Below are positions 1 through 12,100 of a DNA stretch of 13,173 nt, piece by piece. The notes below the pieces were generated by a model. It saw nothing but the letters and a program-made list of their open reading frames with translations, ran no database searches and was not told where the DNA came from. The stretch spans positions 1 to 13,173 of the forward strand of contig CAKZZJ010000012.1 in NCBI GenBank assembly GCA_937885165.1, given 5' to 3'. Numbering within the stretch: position 1 is the stretch's first letter; each line of letters starts with the position of its first letter. A program made the position numbers and the translations under genes. The stretch comes from an uncultured Caryophanales bacterium. GTDB taxonomy: Bacteria > Bacillota_I > Bacilli_A > Acholeplasmatales > Anaeroplasmataceae.

Positions 1-150
1 TGTTCCTTCACTACCACTTCTAGTGTAGTAAATCTTAGTTGAATCATATGTTGCACTACCATCTACTTGTACATATTCTCCATTAGCCTCAACATATAAG
101 CCATTATTTACTAATGTTTCAAAGTTAGTTGTAGAAATATTTTGTACACT
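1..150 (-). repeat. Tyr-rich linker at the window edge, incomplete
   Basis: The last residues in the window read TTNFETLVNNGLYVEANGEY, then VQVDGSATYDSTKIYY, then TRSGSEGT. This is one of the clearest examples of the linker unit (NF..L...LYV..nGeYV....tYDstk.YY). The protein is therefore cut inside a linker, and more repeats may follow beyond position 1. Confidence 0.75.
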
Positions 151-3100
151 CTTACCAACATATACTAAATTATCTGCATTATAGAATGCATAATCCATAA
201 TAGTTGTGATAGTATCAAAGATAATGTTCTTAATAGCGACATTCATAAATGCGCCATAACCAATAACTGTATCACTTACATTATCATTCAAGATTATGAA
301 ATTCTTTAATGATGTAGGCATATAATAAGTTGTTGAAGCCACAGAATCAGAATATCTTTGAACTACTGGAACTAAGATGTTATCAACATTATATTGATTA
401 GTTGTTCCAAAGATATATCCTAAAACAGCTTCTTCTGGTTTTTCATTATTATATTTATGTGCACCAACAAATGGTAATTCTAGAGTTTCTAGACTTACAG
501 TTTCACCAAATGCTGCATATCCTATATTAGTTAATACAGCTTTATCATAATTAGCACTTGTAAATGATGCTAATCTACTTGCATGATAGAACATGTAATT
601 ACCGATTGTGCTATTAAAGATAACTGGATTTGTTAGATTATCAGTTTCAGCAAATACATAATCACCTACTGTTTTTACCTTAGCAGGAACTACAACTCCT
701 TCAAGTGAATTATTGTTGTTGAACATATAATTGCCTAATACTTCATTATCAATTGTAATATCGTTTATACCTGCAGAATCAAATACATGATCACCAATAG
801 TACCAATATTATCATTAAATACTACTTTTCTTAAAGATGATGTATTAGCAAATGCATAATCTTTAATTTCAGTGATTTTATTATCAAATGATAATCCAAT
901 ATTATTAAAGTTATATGCACCTTCTACTTCAACATAATAACTATTATAATTTGCTGAAGTTACTTTAACTTCTGAAATTTCATAATAAGTAACGTTATCG
1001 TATGTAGTTGCAGGAATATATTTATTATCATCAAGCACATAATATAGTTTGTAGTTTGACAATGTAACATTAGATACTTGAGTAAATTCATAATATGTTA
1101 TGCTATCATCAAATGAAGCACCATCCGCTACCTCAGCATATGTATTATTTTCAACTATAGCATTACTATATTTATTCCAGAATGAAACTAATCCTGAATT
1201 ATCAAATGTATGTTCATTAATAACAGTTACACCATCATTATGATAATATAGCTTACCAATGTTTTGTTTATATTCTGCTACATTTTGAATAGGAATATTT
1301 ACGTATTCATCATTAGCTGAATCATATCTTAGATATTGTTTACTCTCATCATAATTAATTAATACTTCAACATATGAACCATTTACTAATGTATATAAAG
1401 TATCTTCATAATTGTTGAAATTGCTAGCATCAACAATATTAGCATTACTATATGTTGTTACATAATTATAATATACTTGGTTTTCACGGTAAGTAGTTGC
1501 AGTTTCTAGTGTGGTACTATCATATTCAGTATTACTATTAATTGTGTAAATAGTCTTATTTTTTTTAGCGTTATTAAATGCAGTTTCATCTGCAATACTT
1601 AATTTAGCATAGTAATAGTCAATAACCGCGTTCTCTTCTTTCGCATAATATATCTCAGATTGATCATATGAATCTGCTTTTACATATGAATCATTTGATT
1701 TAACGTAATATTTACCAAAATTTGATGAATTTACAACATCTTTATTCACTATAGTATATTTATCACCAAGAATATCAACTTTTTCAAAATACATATTATT
1801 TGAATCATATGAATCTGCTTTTACATAACAATCATTTTTAAGAACATATAATGTTGTATCAGTTATAAATGAATTAAATACACTTGATGAACTGAATGTA
1901 ATTGGATCATATTTATATCCAGATAATACATAATATGTCTTGCCTTCTTCATAAATACTAGGTATCTTAATATAAGTATCATTACCTAAATATTTAATAT
2001 TAGTTAGTTTAGTACAATTTGCAAATGCATATTCACCAATTGTATGTACACTTTCAGGTATAATTAAGAATTGTGCTGCATTATGTAATAAATGCTGATT
2101 TGCATATCTCTTATTATATGAAAGTTTAGTAATTGCAAATGAATTTTCTTTAGCTGATAATGAATAATATGTCTTTGTCTTATCAAAATCATTATCTTCA
2201 CATAGATAATAAGATACTTTAGATAAATAACAAGTATATTGTTCAAATACATAATAATAATTATAATTTGCTGAAGTTGCTTTAACTTCTGAAATTTCAT
2301 AATAAGTCTTATTTGAATCAAATGAAGTATCATTTGTTATTTGATATGTATCGTTTGTACACTCATAATAAGTTTTATTTGAAGCATATGGAGTATCATC
2401 AGTTGTTGCAGTAAAGCTATAATATGTTACACCATCATTATATGAAGTTGCTTTAACATAACTGAAGTCAGTTTTAACAACTAAATTTGTACGTTCAGTA
2501 TTCTTATATAGATTAGATGTATAACTTTCAAATTCAGACATTGAATTGATTGTAACTGGTGTATAATCTCTCTTTAAGTAATATGTATTCACGTGATATG
2601 ATGATAAATTTAGAGTTGTCTGAATATATAAATCACTTGTGCCTTCAGATACTGTTCTTACATAATATATATTATCAGATGAATATGTAGCATCAAATGA
2701 TACTGGTGTTACATAAGTCTTAATATAATATGTATTTGACTGATAATTATTTGCATTCACAGTTACCTGAACATATTCATTATTATTATATTCATAATAA
2801 GCAAGATTATTATAATATGTGTTATGATTATCAAGAACATATCTTGCTTCATCTTCATTAAGCAGATATAAACCATAAGTTAATACATAATAATCATTAT
2901 AATTTTCACTTGTTACACTTGTTACATTAACTTGAGTCTTATCATAATATGTATATGTTTCAGCATAAGCAGTAGCTTTTGCGAATTCATTATTTATTTT
3001 GAAATAATATTTTCCATAGTTTGTACTAGAAATATTTTCATAAGCTATTTGTTCAAAACTATAATAATTTGTACTTTGGCTATATGAAGTTGCTTTAACA

Positions 3101-6100
3101 TAATTCCCACTATTCATATAAGTTTCGAAATTAGTAGCTGTTACGTTTTCTTCTTGATATGTTGTAGAAACTGAAGTCTTAGTATTATTATATTTATCTA
3201 ATGTAACATAAGTTTCAATATAAGTCTTGACTGTAGAAATATAGTGATATAACTGTACTGCATCGCCTTTAGCGTGATCTTTACCATCATCATTTAATTC
3301 TGCATTTGCAGAAATTGAAGTTGCATAATAGTATCCACCGACTAAATTAGTACAGCCATAGAATGCATATGGTTCTATTACTTCAAGAAGTGACATAGCT
3401 TTGCTTCTTGCGATATTATCGTTAGTTACATAATTATATGTTGAACCATCAGGAAGAATTATTACTTCAAGGTTCCTACAATTCATAAATGCGCCATAGC
3501 CAATAGTTGTATCAGATGTTATTACAACCTTCTTTAATGATGCAGGAATATAATAAGTATTATATGATGAAGCACCTGATGCATATTTCTGCTGTGCTTG
3601 ATAAACATCACTTTGATTCTTAGACTGGGCATTACCAAAAATCCAGCCAAGCAAATGCTCTTCTGAATTAATAGTTGTATTAGAATAGTAATTCTTACCA
3701 ACGAATGGCATAACAATCTCTTCAAGTGATGTACACCCACCAAATGCTGCATAACCAATTGTAACAACATCAGAAAGTATTGTTACCTTCTTTAGGTAAT
3801 CACAATCGAAGAACTGCATTACACCGATTTCGGAGTTGTTGATTACGATTTCAGAAATATCAGTACCAGATAAAGCACCATCACCGATAGTTTTAACATT
3901 TGCAGGAATTTCAATTGTTGAAATACCTGAATGATAGAATGCATATCTACCGATATATTCCAAAGTATCTGGCAAATGAATATTTTTAATCTTTCCACAA
4001 TACATGAAAGCGCCATGGCCAATAGCTATTTCACCTAAATTAGCTGTGCCTTCTGTACCATTAGAAATATATACTGATACAAGTTTTTCTGGTATATAAT
4101 ATTTACCTGTACCATAATATACCGGATCCTGGATTAAGTCTGTATCAAGACGACCAGATACACCTTCAATCTTCTTAGAATGATAATATTGTGTTACTTC
4201 ATATTCGCCATCATCTACGGTTTGACCGAAGATATAACCGAACAAATATGTACCTCTATGGTCAGATGAGAATGTAGATGAGTCGATTGCGACATTTTCA
4301 GGAGTTCCGTCAATAACAACCTTTTCTACTGGGTATTTAGTTCCGCCGACATATGGTATCTTTATACCTTCAAGGTTAATACACTGGTCAAATGCTGCAT
4401 AACCAACAGATGTAATATTATCAGGAATTGTAAAGCCTACTAAGCCTGTACAACCCTTAAACATATTTTCGCTGATTACTGTATTTTCAAGACAGATTAA
4501 TTCATATAATCTTTCATAACCAGCTTCAGTCAATATCTTAACCTCATCCTGGCCTACGCTATAATAGCCTTCTATAGTGGTGTTGAATAATGTACCAAGT
4601 TTTGTATTGTATTCAAATGCATTAACACCAACTGAAGTAATAGATGCAGGAACATTTAATACTTGAAGTTCTGTTGCATATGAGAACATGAAATCGCCGA
4701 TAGTCTTGTTAGTAAACTTGATTAATGTTAATTTTTCGTTATGTGCAAATGCATGTGTACCTATAATATTGGCATTAGATCCTAAATAGATAGATTCAAT
4801 ACTTGTATTGTTATAGAATGCATATTCACCAATATTAGTTGTTGATTCAGGTATTGTTACGTGGTAACTACTACCATTGAAATATTCTAATTTTACATCA
4901 TTATAGAATGCATAATTACCAATAGTTATAACATTTGGAGCAGTAACTGTAGTAAGACTTATTGCATCATTAAATGCGTAATCGCTTATCGTTTCAACTA
5001 CCGGAGTATCAACAGTTAATAATGATTGTGAATGGTTGAACGCTCTTTGTCCTATAACATTAGCACTAGTTAATGTTACATTCTTAACACCTGAGAAATT
5101 AAATGCATAATCAGATACTGTTATTACAGTACTTGAATTAATATTTTCTACTGTTGTTACACCATCAAAACTATATGAAGCGATAGTTGTATCTTTTGTA
5201 ATCTTAATAGATACAAGAGATGTTGGAACATAATATACATAAATGTTATTTATATTATCAGTTTCAGTTATATTTGTATAATTATCATCTCTTAAATCAT
5301 CAACATTTAAATTAGTTACAAGATATTGAACTATCTTTGTTAAACCATAATATTTATCAGTTGAATCATTCTGATTATCATAACTATATTCATATTCATT
5401 AACATAACATCTATTATTATTCACATCATCATAAATATATCCATATGTATATGATGTCTTTATTTGCATCATTGTTGATGAATTATATTGATATCCTACA
5501 TTCTGAATTCTTGATGCATCAGCAAATATATAACCAAATAATGTTTCTTCAGTTAATGTTGGCTTATCTTTTGCACTAACGCCACCAACAAACGGAACTT
5601 CCATAGATTCGATATTGTAGCACTTGCCAAAAGCACCAAAGCCAATTGATACTAGATTTGTATCATATAGTTTAACTGTAGTTAAAGCGATATTATGATA
5701 GAATGCATAATTACCGATTGTAACAACTGATTCTGGAACTAAATAGCCACCATTTGCAGTAACAGTTAATGAATTACAATTTTCAAATGCTACATCACCG
5801 ATACTTGTAATAGTATTTGGTAAAATTATTTCATTAAGCACATAACAATTTCTAAATGTACCTCTATTAATTGTAAGTAAGAATGAATTTGCATCTCTTA
5901 ATGCTAATTCTGCACTACTTAGATTATTTACTGCAAATGTTACAGCAGTCAATGCCTCATTAGCATTAAATGCGTATTCACCGATTGATTTAACATATGA
6001 TGGGATAGTTATAGAAGTTAAGCTTGTGCAGCCATCAAATGCATATGCATGAATTTCTTCTAAGTTATCTGGCAAGATAATATATTTAGCCATTGATACA

Positions 6101-9100
6101 TCCATAAATGCACCATAGCCGATAACTTTATCATTAGTTACTTTAATATATTTTAATGTAGATGGTAAGAAATATGTATAAGATATTGATGTATCAGAAT
6201 ATCTTTCTACTACCTTAGTTAAGCCAGTTATACCAAGGCTTGTAATTGCATCATTTCTTAGGCCTGCTAAAACTTCTTTTCTAACTTCAGCTTCCTCATC
6301 TTCTGTTAATGACGTTTTACTTAATTCATCTTTCTTAGCAGCAACCGCAATAGATAATCTTGATTCATAACCATTATCTTGATTGTTATATAAATTATTA
6401 TAAGTATCATTAAAGTACATATCACCAAATATGTATCCGAACAATGATTCTTCTGATTCAGAACTATATTTATGATTACCTACAAATGGAATTATTACAT
6501 TAATTAACGATGTGTTATTTTGAAGCGCACCATAACCTATAGTTTGCATATCATTTTCAGTTGTTCTTTCATTATTAGATTTAACCTCATTATGTGAGAA
6601 ATCAATTGATTCGATATTTGATGAATCATTAAACATATATCTTCCTACAATCTTATTATTGAAGATAATCTGGTTATAATCTAAATTAACGAATCCATCA
6701 GTATCATTAAATGCGTAATCATCAATTCTTGTAACACTTTCTTGTACTACTAAATAGGTTAAATTATCTTGATTATCAAACATATATGAACCGATATATG
6801 TTCCCTTAATATCAATATTCTTTAAACTACCCCTATTATTGTCATATGCATCAGCAAATGCATAATTGCCTATCATAGTAAGTGCATCATATGTTACAAC
6901 TGATCTAAAGCTATCTGAATCATAGAATGCATATTTACCAATAGATTCGATGTTTGTTAAATTAAGTACATCTTTATAATAAATAGTTGCCTTATATAAT
7001 GTAATATTTGCTTTATTAACTACTGTATTAAATGTATCACTATCTGTAATAAGAGTTGGAGAATAAGTATTTCCATCAGTAGATGTGAAATAAATTATAT
7101 TCCCTTGATATGTAGTTACAGGAACATATGTAGTTGTTAATGTATCATAATCAACAGTTAATAAATTTAATGTATAAGTATTTAAGAAGCCTGATACAAC
7201 TTCATTATTATTGATATTGATTAATCTATCCATATTCATGAATGCTCTATCTTCAATGCTTACGACATTTGTATAATTAACATTTACTAATGTTGATACA
7301 TTCATAAGTGCACCATAAGATATAACATTATCGTCAGTTACATTAAGTGTAGTTAATGATGTTGGTATGTAATATCTGATATATGCATTAGTATTAAATG
7401 TATTATCATCATATACTTGGTTAGTTTCTGTTAATTTATATGTAGCAAAAGTATCGTTATTTACATTTTCATCATATTCTATGTATGATTCTTTAGCTAA
7501 TTCATATACATTATATGGAGTTACAAATTCAGTTTCTATTTCTTTACCGAAGATATAACCTAATAAATACATGTCATTTGTCAAATCACTATTTGCTTTA
7601 ATTGTAGCATTAGCCATATATCCTACAAATGGGATAGATAATGTAGTTAAATTAATTGTTCTACCAAATGCTGCATAACCGATTGTTGAGATATTTGATT
7701 TAACTTCTACATTAACAAGTGAATAATCAAAATAGAACATATGATCACTTATCATATTATTATCTAAATCAACATCAGTTAAACTATTCATATAAGCCAT
7801 AGCGAAAGAACCTACACTCAAAACTTTACTACTTACATAAAGTGAAGTTGCAGCAATGTCTCTAGCAAAGGCATAATTACCAATTATTAAATTATTTTCG
7901 CTTGCTGTAGTGATGTTAATTAAACTATTTTGAGCGGTTGTTGCAGTGTTAATAACTATATGATTATTTGCATCAACTACGATATTATTTACATTATATG
8001 TTACAAAATTAGTATTAGCTGTATTATTGAAGTTAATTAATGATGTTGCATTATAGAATGCATAATCTTTAATGTTTTCAACATTATTTACATTAACATT
8101 AACTAAATTAATTTCATTCATAAATGCGCCATAGCCGATAATTGTATCTAACTTGACTGTTACATTTATTAATGATGTCGGAATATAGAATTCAAATGGA
8201 TTTTGGCTAGTTGATTCTAATAGAGCTTCTACTTTAGTCTTATTATCGTTATAAGTAGGAACATTTGCAGTTGCATTTTCTTTAGTATAAGTTGATTTAA
8301 CTAAAGTTACACCACTTATTGTATAATCCCTATTCTTATTGTAAATAACAGAATCTGTAGTCTCGGCTTTTGTCACATACTGAGCCTTATATGCACTTAT
8401 TGTATCAGCAAGTGTAATATGGCCGAATATATAACCAAATAATGATTCAATGGTATCAGATGTATATTTATGTTTACCTACAAATGGTAATACCATTGTA
8501 GTAAGACTAATATCAGCACCAAATGCTGCATAACCGATACTACCATCAATATTCATACCATTTCCGTTATTAGTTACATCTACATATGTCAATGCTTTAT
8601 CAGCGTAGAACATATAATCACCGATAATATTATTTTCGATATTGATGAATTCTAATGAATCATTATATGCAAATGCGTATGCTCTAACCTCAGTAACTCT
8701 TGCTGGTATAGTGATAGTCTTAAGATTATCATCTTCAGCAAACATATAATCGCCTATTAATGTATTTTCTATAGTTATATTTTCTAATGAATTGATATCA
8801 AAGAATGCATGTGACCCGATAGTTTCAATATTTGCAGGAATAGTTACATTAACTAAACCACTTAAATTTGATGAAACATCAGTATAATCACTATATGCGA
8901 ACATATAATTACCGATTATTCCATTATTTAATGTAATTTGTCTTAATGAACCATTATATGCAAATGCATAATCACCGATAGTAGTTATATTTGATGGTAT
9001 AGTAATTGATTCTAGACTTGATACAAATACAGTCTGATAATCATCTTGATTAGCTTTTTCTTGCTGTACTCTTACAACTGAATCATTTGCAAAAGACCAA

Positions 9101-12100
9101 GCACCAATTGATGTTACATTAGCTGGTATGTTAAGCGTGCTTATAATATCTTCTTTATAATATGTATAAGTATTATCAATATATTCTGTTTCTACATATC
9201 TTGTGCCTAATGATTTGAAATTACCACCAGCTGCTTCTGTCATTACTGCCTTATAATAAGTAAGACCAGAGCCTGATGCGTAGATTGCTTCAGTATAATT
9301 ATTATCATATAAAACATATAACTGATATGGATAAGTACTTGCAACATTATCTTCTAGTTCTACGAATTCGGCACTATAATTACCATTTGTAGTCTTCTTA
9401 TATACATTTTCTAATACAAATAATTTATCAGTTGATGTTTTTGCTTCTTCATCACTAATTTCATTATATGTAGCAGTCTTATTTAAGTAAGTTAAACCTG
9501 GTAATATATAAGTTATCTTTCCATAAATTTCAATAGTATTTTGATATTCACTATAATACATATTATAGAATGCATAATCATCAATTTTTGTTAAATTTTC
9601 TTCACCGAATACTAATTCTTTTATAGTCTTAATATTCATGAATGCACCATAGTTGATTAATGATTCACTTGTGATGTTTACATACTGAAGTGATATAGGT
9701 AAATAATAATTTACTGAATATGTAGTATTATCTACTAAAATCTTCTGTGTAAATGTTACGAAGTCTTTGTAATTTATTGTAGTACTATATGGTTTAGTCC
9801 ATACTTCATTTATTTCATCATAAATTATATATGTTGGAGTAGAAGATCCACTAAAGAACCAGCCAAACTGATCATCATATAAGTCAGTTATCTGAATATA
9901 TAATTCATTAGAATAGAATTCATAATTAGAGTTAGTTAATTCATTATCATATACATTCATAACTTTATCATAATATGATTCATTTGAAGCATATGAAGAT
10001 TTTGATGTAACTAATTCATAATTATCTTCTCTTATATATAGATTACCATCATAATTTAAGCCTTCATCATTATTTGCAAATGGCTTTATAACATATTCAT
10101 TTTTTACATCATCATAGATATAATAAGTTATAGAATTATAACTATTCATTAAATAATATTTAGAAATATATTTATATCCATTCTTAACATATAATTCATT
10201 ATTTGCAGCAATATAATTATTAAAACTTGTTTCATCAGCAAAATTATGAGGCTGATACTGATATGAATAATATGTTATGGCACTGCTATAAACTGTAGAT
10301 GCTTTTTCGTAATGAACGTGATTACCACCAATTTCATAACCGATAAATGGCACTGTTAATCTTTCTAGAGATACCATTCCAGCAAATGCGCCCTTATTGA
10401 TAACTTTAACAGAATCAGGAATTATCAATTCTTTGATACTTACACAGTTTTCAAATGCTGTAGCGCCGATATATTCAATTGAATATGCGCCATCTTTATC
10501 TTCAAATATTACTGTTGTTAAGCCATAACAGTTCTTGAATGCATCTTTACCAAGTGAAGTTACACTATAAGGAATAACGATACTCTTTAAACTAGAACAG
10601 CCTTCAAATGAATAAGAATCGATTTGTTCTAGTGTGTCGCCTTCTGGAAGTACTATATCAACAAGTGATGACATACCATTAAAAGCACCATAAGTAATCT
10701 TATAATCATCAGTTATAACAACATATTTTAATCCTCTTGGGATATAATATGAACTCTTTGCAGACTCGGTAGCTTCTGAATATCTTTGAGATACTAAATA
10801 GCTATTATAATATTCTGTAATACCAAAGATATAACCAAATAAATGCTTGTCTGTTTCAGTTTCATCAACTCTAGCTCTTTCTTGTCCGGCAAATGGAAGC
10901 TGGATATATTCAAGACTAGATAGGCCATTGAACGCACCTAAGGTTATACTTTCAACTGTTGCAGGGATGATTAAGTGCTTAATCTGAGATAAATTCTTAA
11001 ATGCTGAATCAGAAATCTTCTTGATACCAACTAATTCGCCATTTACTAATTCAGTTTCGAATATTAGGCCGTCACCTTCATAACTAGATAAATCCTCGCC
11101 TTCTACTCTTGTATCTTTTACTCCATTACAACCATCAAATGCGTGTTCTGCAACTGTAGAGATATTAGTTGGGATAACAATCTTAGTTATACTTCTACAA
11201 TTATAGAATGTGTAAGGCTGAACTACGCTAATTAATTTAGGAAGTTTGATACTTGCTTCACTAGTATTACCAACATGAGTTAAGTTGAAATCATTATAGA
11301 ATGCGTATGCGCCAAGTTCATTAATAATTTCATCTATCCAAACGATTGCTTCTAAATTATAATCTTCAGCAAATGTGTAATTGCCTATCTTAGGTCCGTT
11401 TACATAAGCTTTAATTAAGCCATCACAATCCTCAAATACGGCTACACCAGCATTACCTTTATATGCATTTTCTCTACCATTACCAATAGAATTTGGTAAA
11501 ATTACTGACTTAATATTATCATCATTGAAGAACATATAATTACCTAATATAACTAGACCCTGTTTTGTTTCTTCATAATAAGTATTAGATGCAAAAGTAG
11601 TTTCAGTTACATCAGCAGGAATATATTGAGTCACTTTCTTATAATATGTCTTAGATAAATCATAAGCATCATTTTCAGGTATAACTTTTACATATTCATT
11701 ATTATCAATATAATATAATTCACTATAATTTCTATATGGCATTAATTCTGTTATATTAACATATAGATAATAATCTTTAGCTATATAATATTGAGTATCA
11801 TTATCATAACTTGAAGCAAGTTCATATTCGCCTGATGCAAAATTAATATCCCATAAATTATCACATTCAGCAAATGCATAATCCCCAATAGAAATTATAG
11901 ATGAAGGAATTGTAACACATTCTAATTTATCATTTTCATAGAACATGTATTTACCTAATTTTCCATTGTTGATAGTGATATCTGTTAATCCGCCATAAGC
12001 AAATGCATAGTCCCCAATTGATGCTAATGTAGAAGGTAAATTAACATATGATAAAGTCATATCAAAATTATTTTCTCTTTCAATCATGTAATATTGTAAT

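Larger units (their letters stand above)
406..10899 (-). repeat. Nine PFVG / GYIFG / YYxPxSL anchor blocks
   Basis: Each block follows a module ending in (Y/F)AAFG...L or similar and has three fixed points. PFxG anchors lie at 10885-10899, 10339-10353, 8476-8490, 7621-7635, 6478-6492, 5584-5598, 4345-4359, 3697-3711 and 463-477. The matching GYIFG-type anchors lie at 10822-10836, 9850-9864 (degenerate: GWFFS), 8422-8436, 7546-7560, 6424-6438, 5521-5535 (GYIFA), 4225-4239, 3634-3648 (GWIFG) and 406-420. The YYxP anchor follows, then SL..v.it...IgYGAFM. From memory this PFVG/GYIFG pairing is common in BspA-like proteins of low-GC Gram-positive bacteria; here it repeats with very uneven loops between anchors. 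Confidence 0.85.
300..12057 (-). repeat. About 75 BspA/LRR_5 modules in the giant protein
   Basis: The modules follow two related patterns. A-type modules read IP..v..IGdYAF....L..i (for example TIGDYAFAYNGSLRQI near 8960 and SIGDVAFENCNSL near 5800). B-type modules lack the IP and read IGdYMF....L.ti (for example IGDYMFAEDDNLKTI near 8740). At least eleven B-type modules are visible, with the MF encoded near 588, 723, 4686, 6643, 6780, 7737, 8616, 8745, 8907, 11532 and 11943. Blocks are 11838-12057, 10900-11561, 10354-10735, 9552-9700, 8491-9145, 7636-8180, 7195-7370, 6493-6962, 5600-6170, 4360-5230, 3712-4090, 3336-3550, 1990-2072, 1165-1245, 478-900 and roughly 175-320. Counts are by eye and could be off by a few. 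Confidence 0.85.

Noticed and set aside
2064..2333. An 89-codon minus-strand frame rich in Ile, Leu and Gln (MILHLIQIRLIMKFQ...).
   Set aside because: It overlaps the giant gene in another frame of the same strand, inside the Tyr-rich linker. The odd composition is what a frame-shifted reading of linker codons gives.
3534..3770. A 78-codon minus-strand frame (MLLQLVMQHLVGVHHL...).
   Set aside because: It is a shifted reading of the giant gene's LRR and anchor codons; the giant frame is clearly the coding one here.
200..9000. Regularly spaced short repeats on the plus strand (such as motifs around cataaatgcgccata) that could suggest a CRISPR array or regulatory repeats.
   Set aside because: They are codon-level echoes of the LRR motif IGYGAFM, vary in spacing and sequence, and lie in frame inside the coding sequence.
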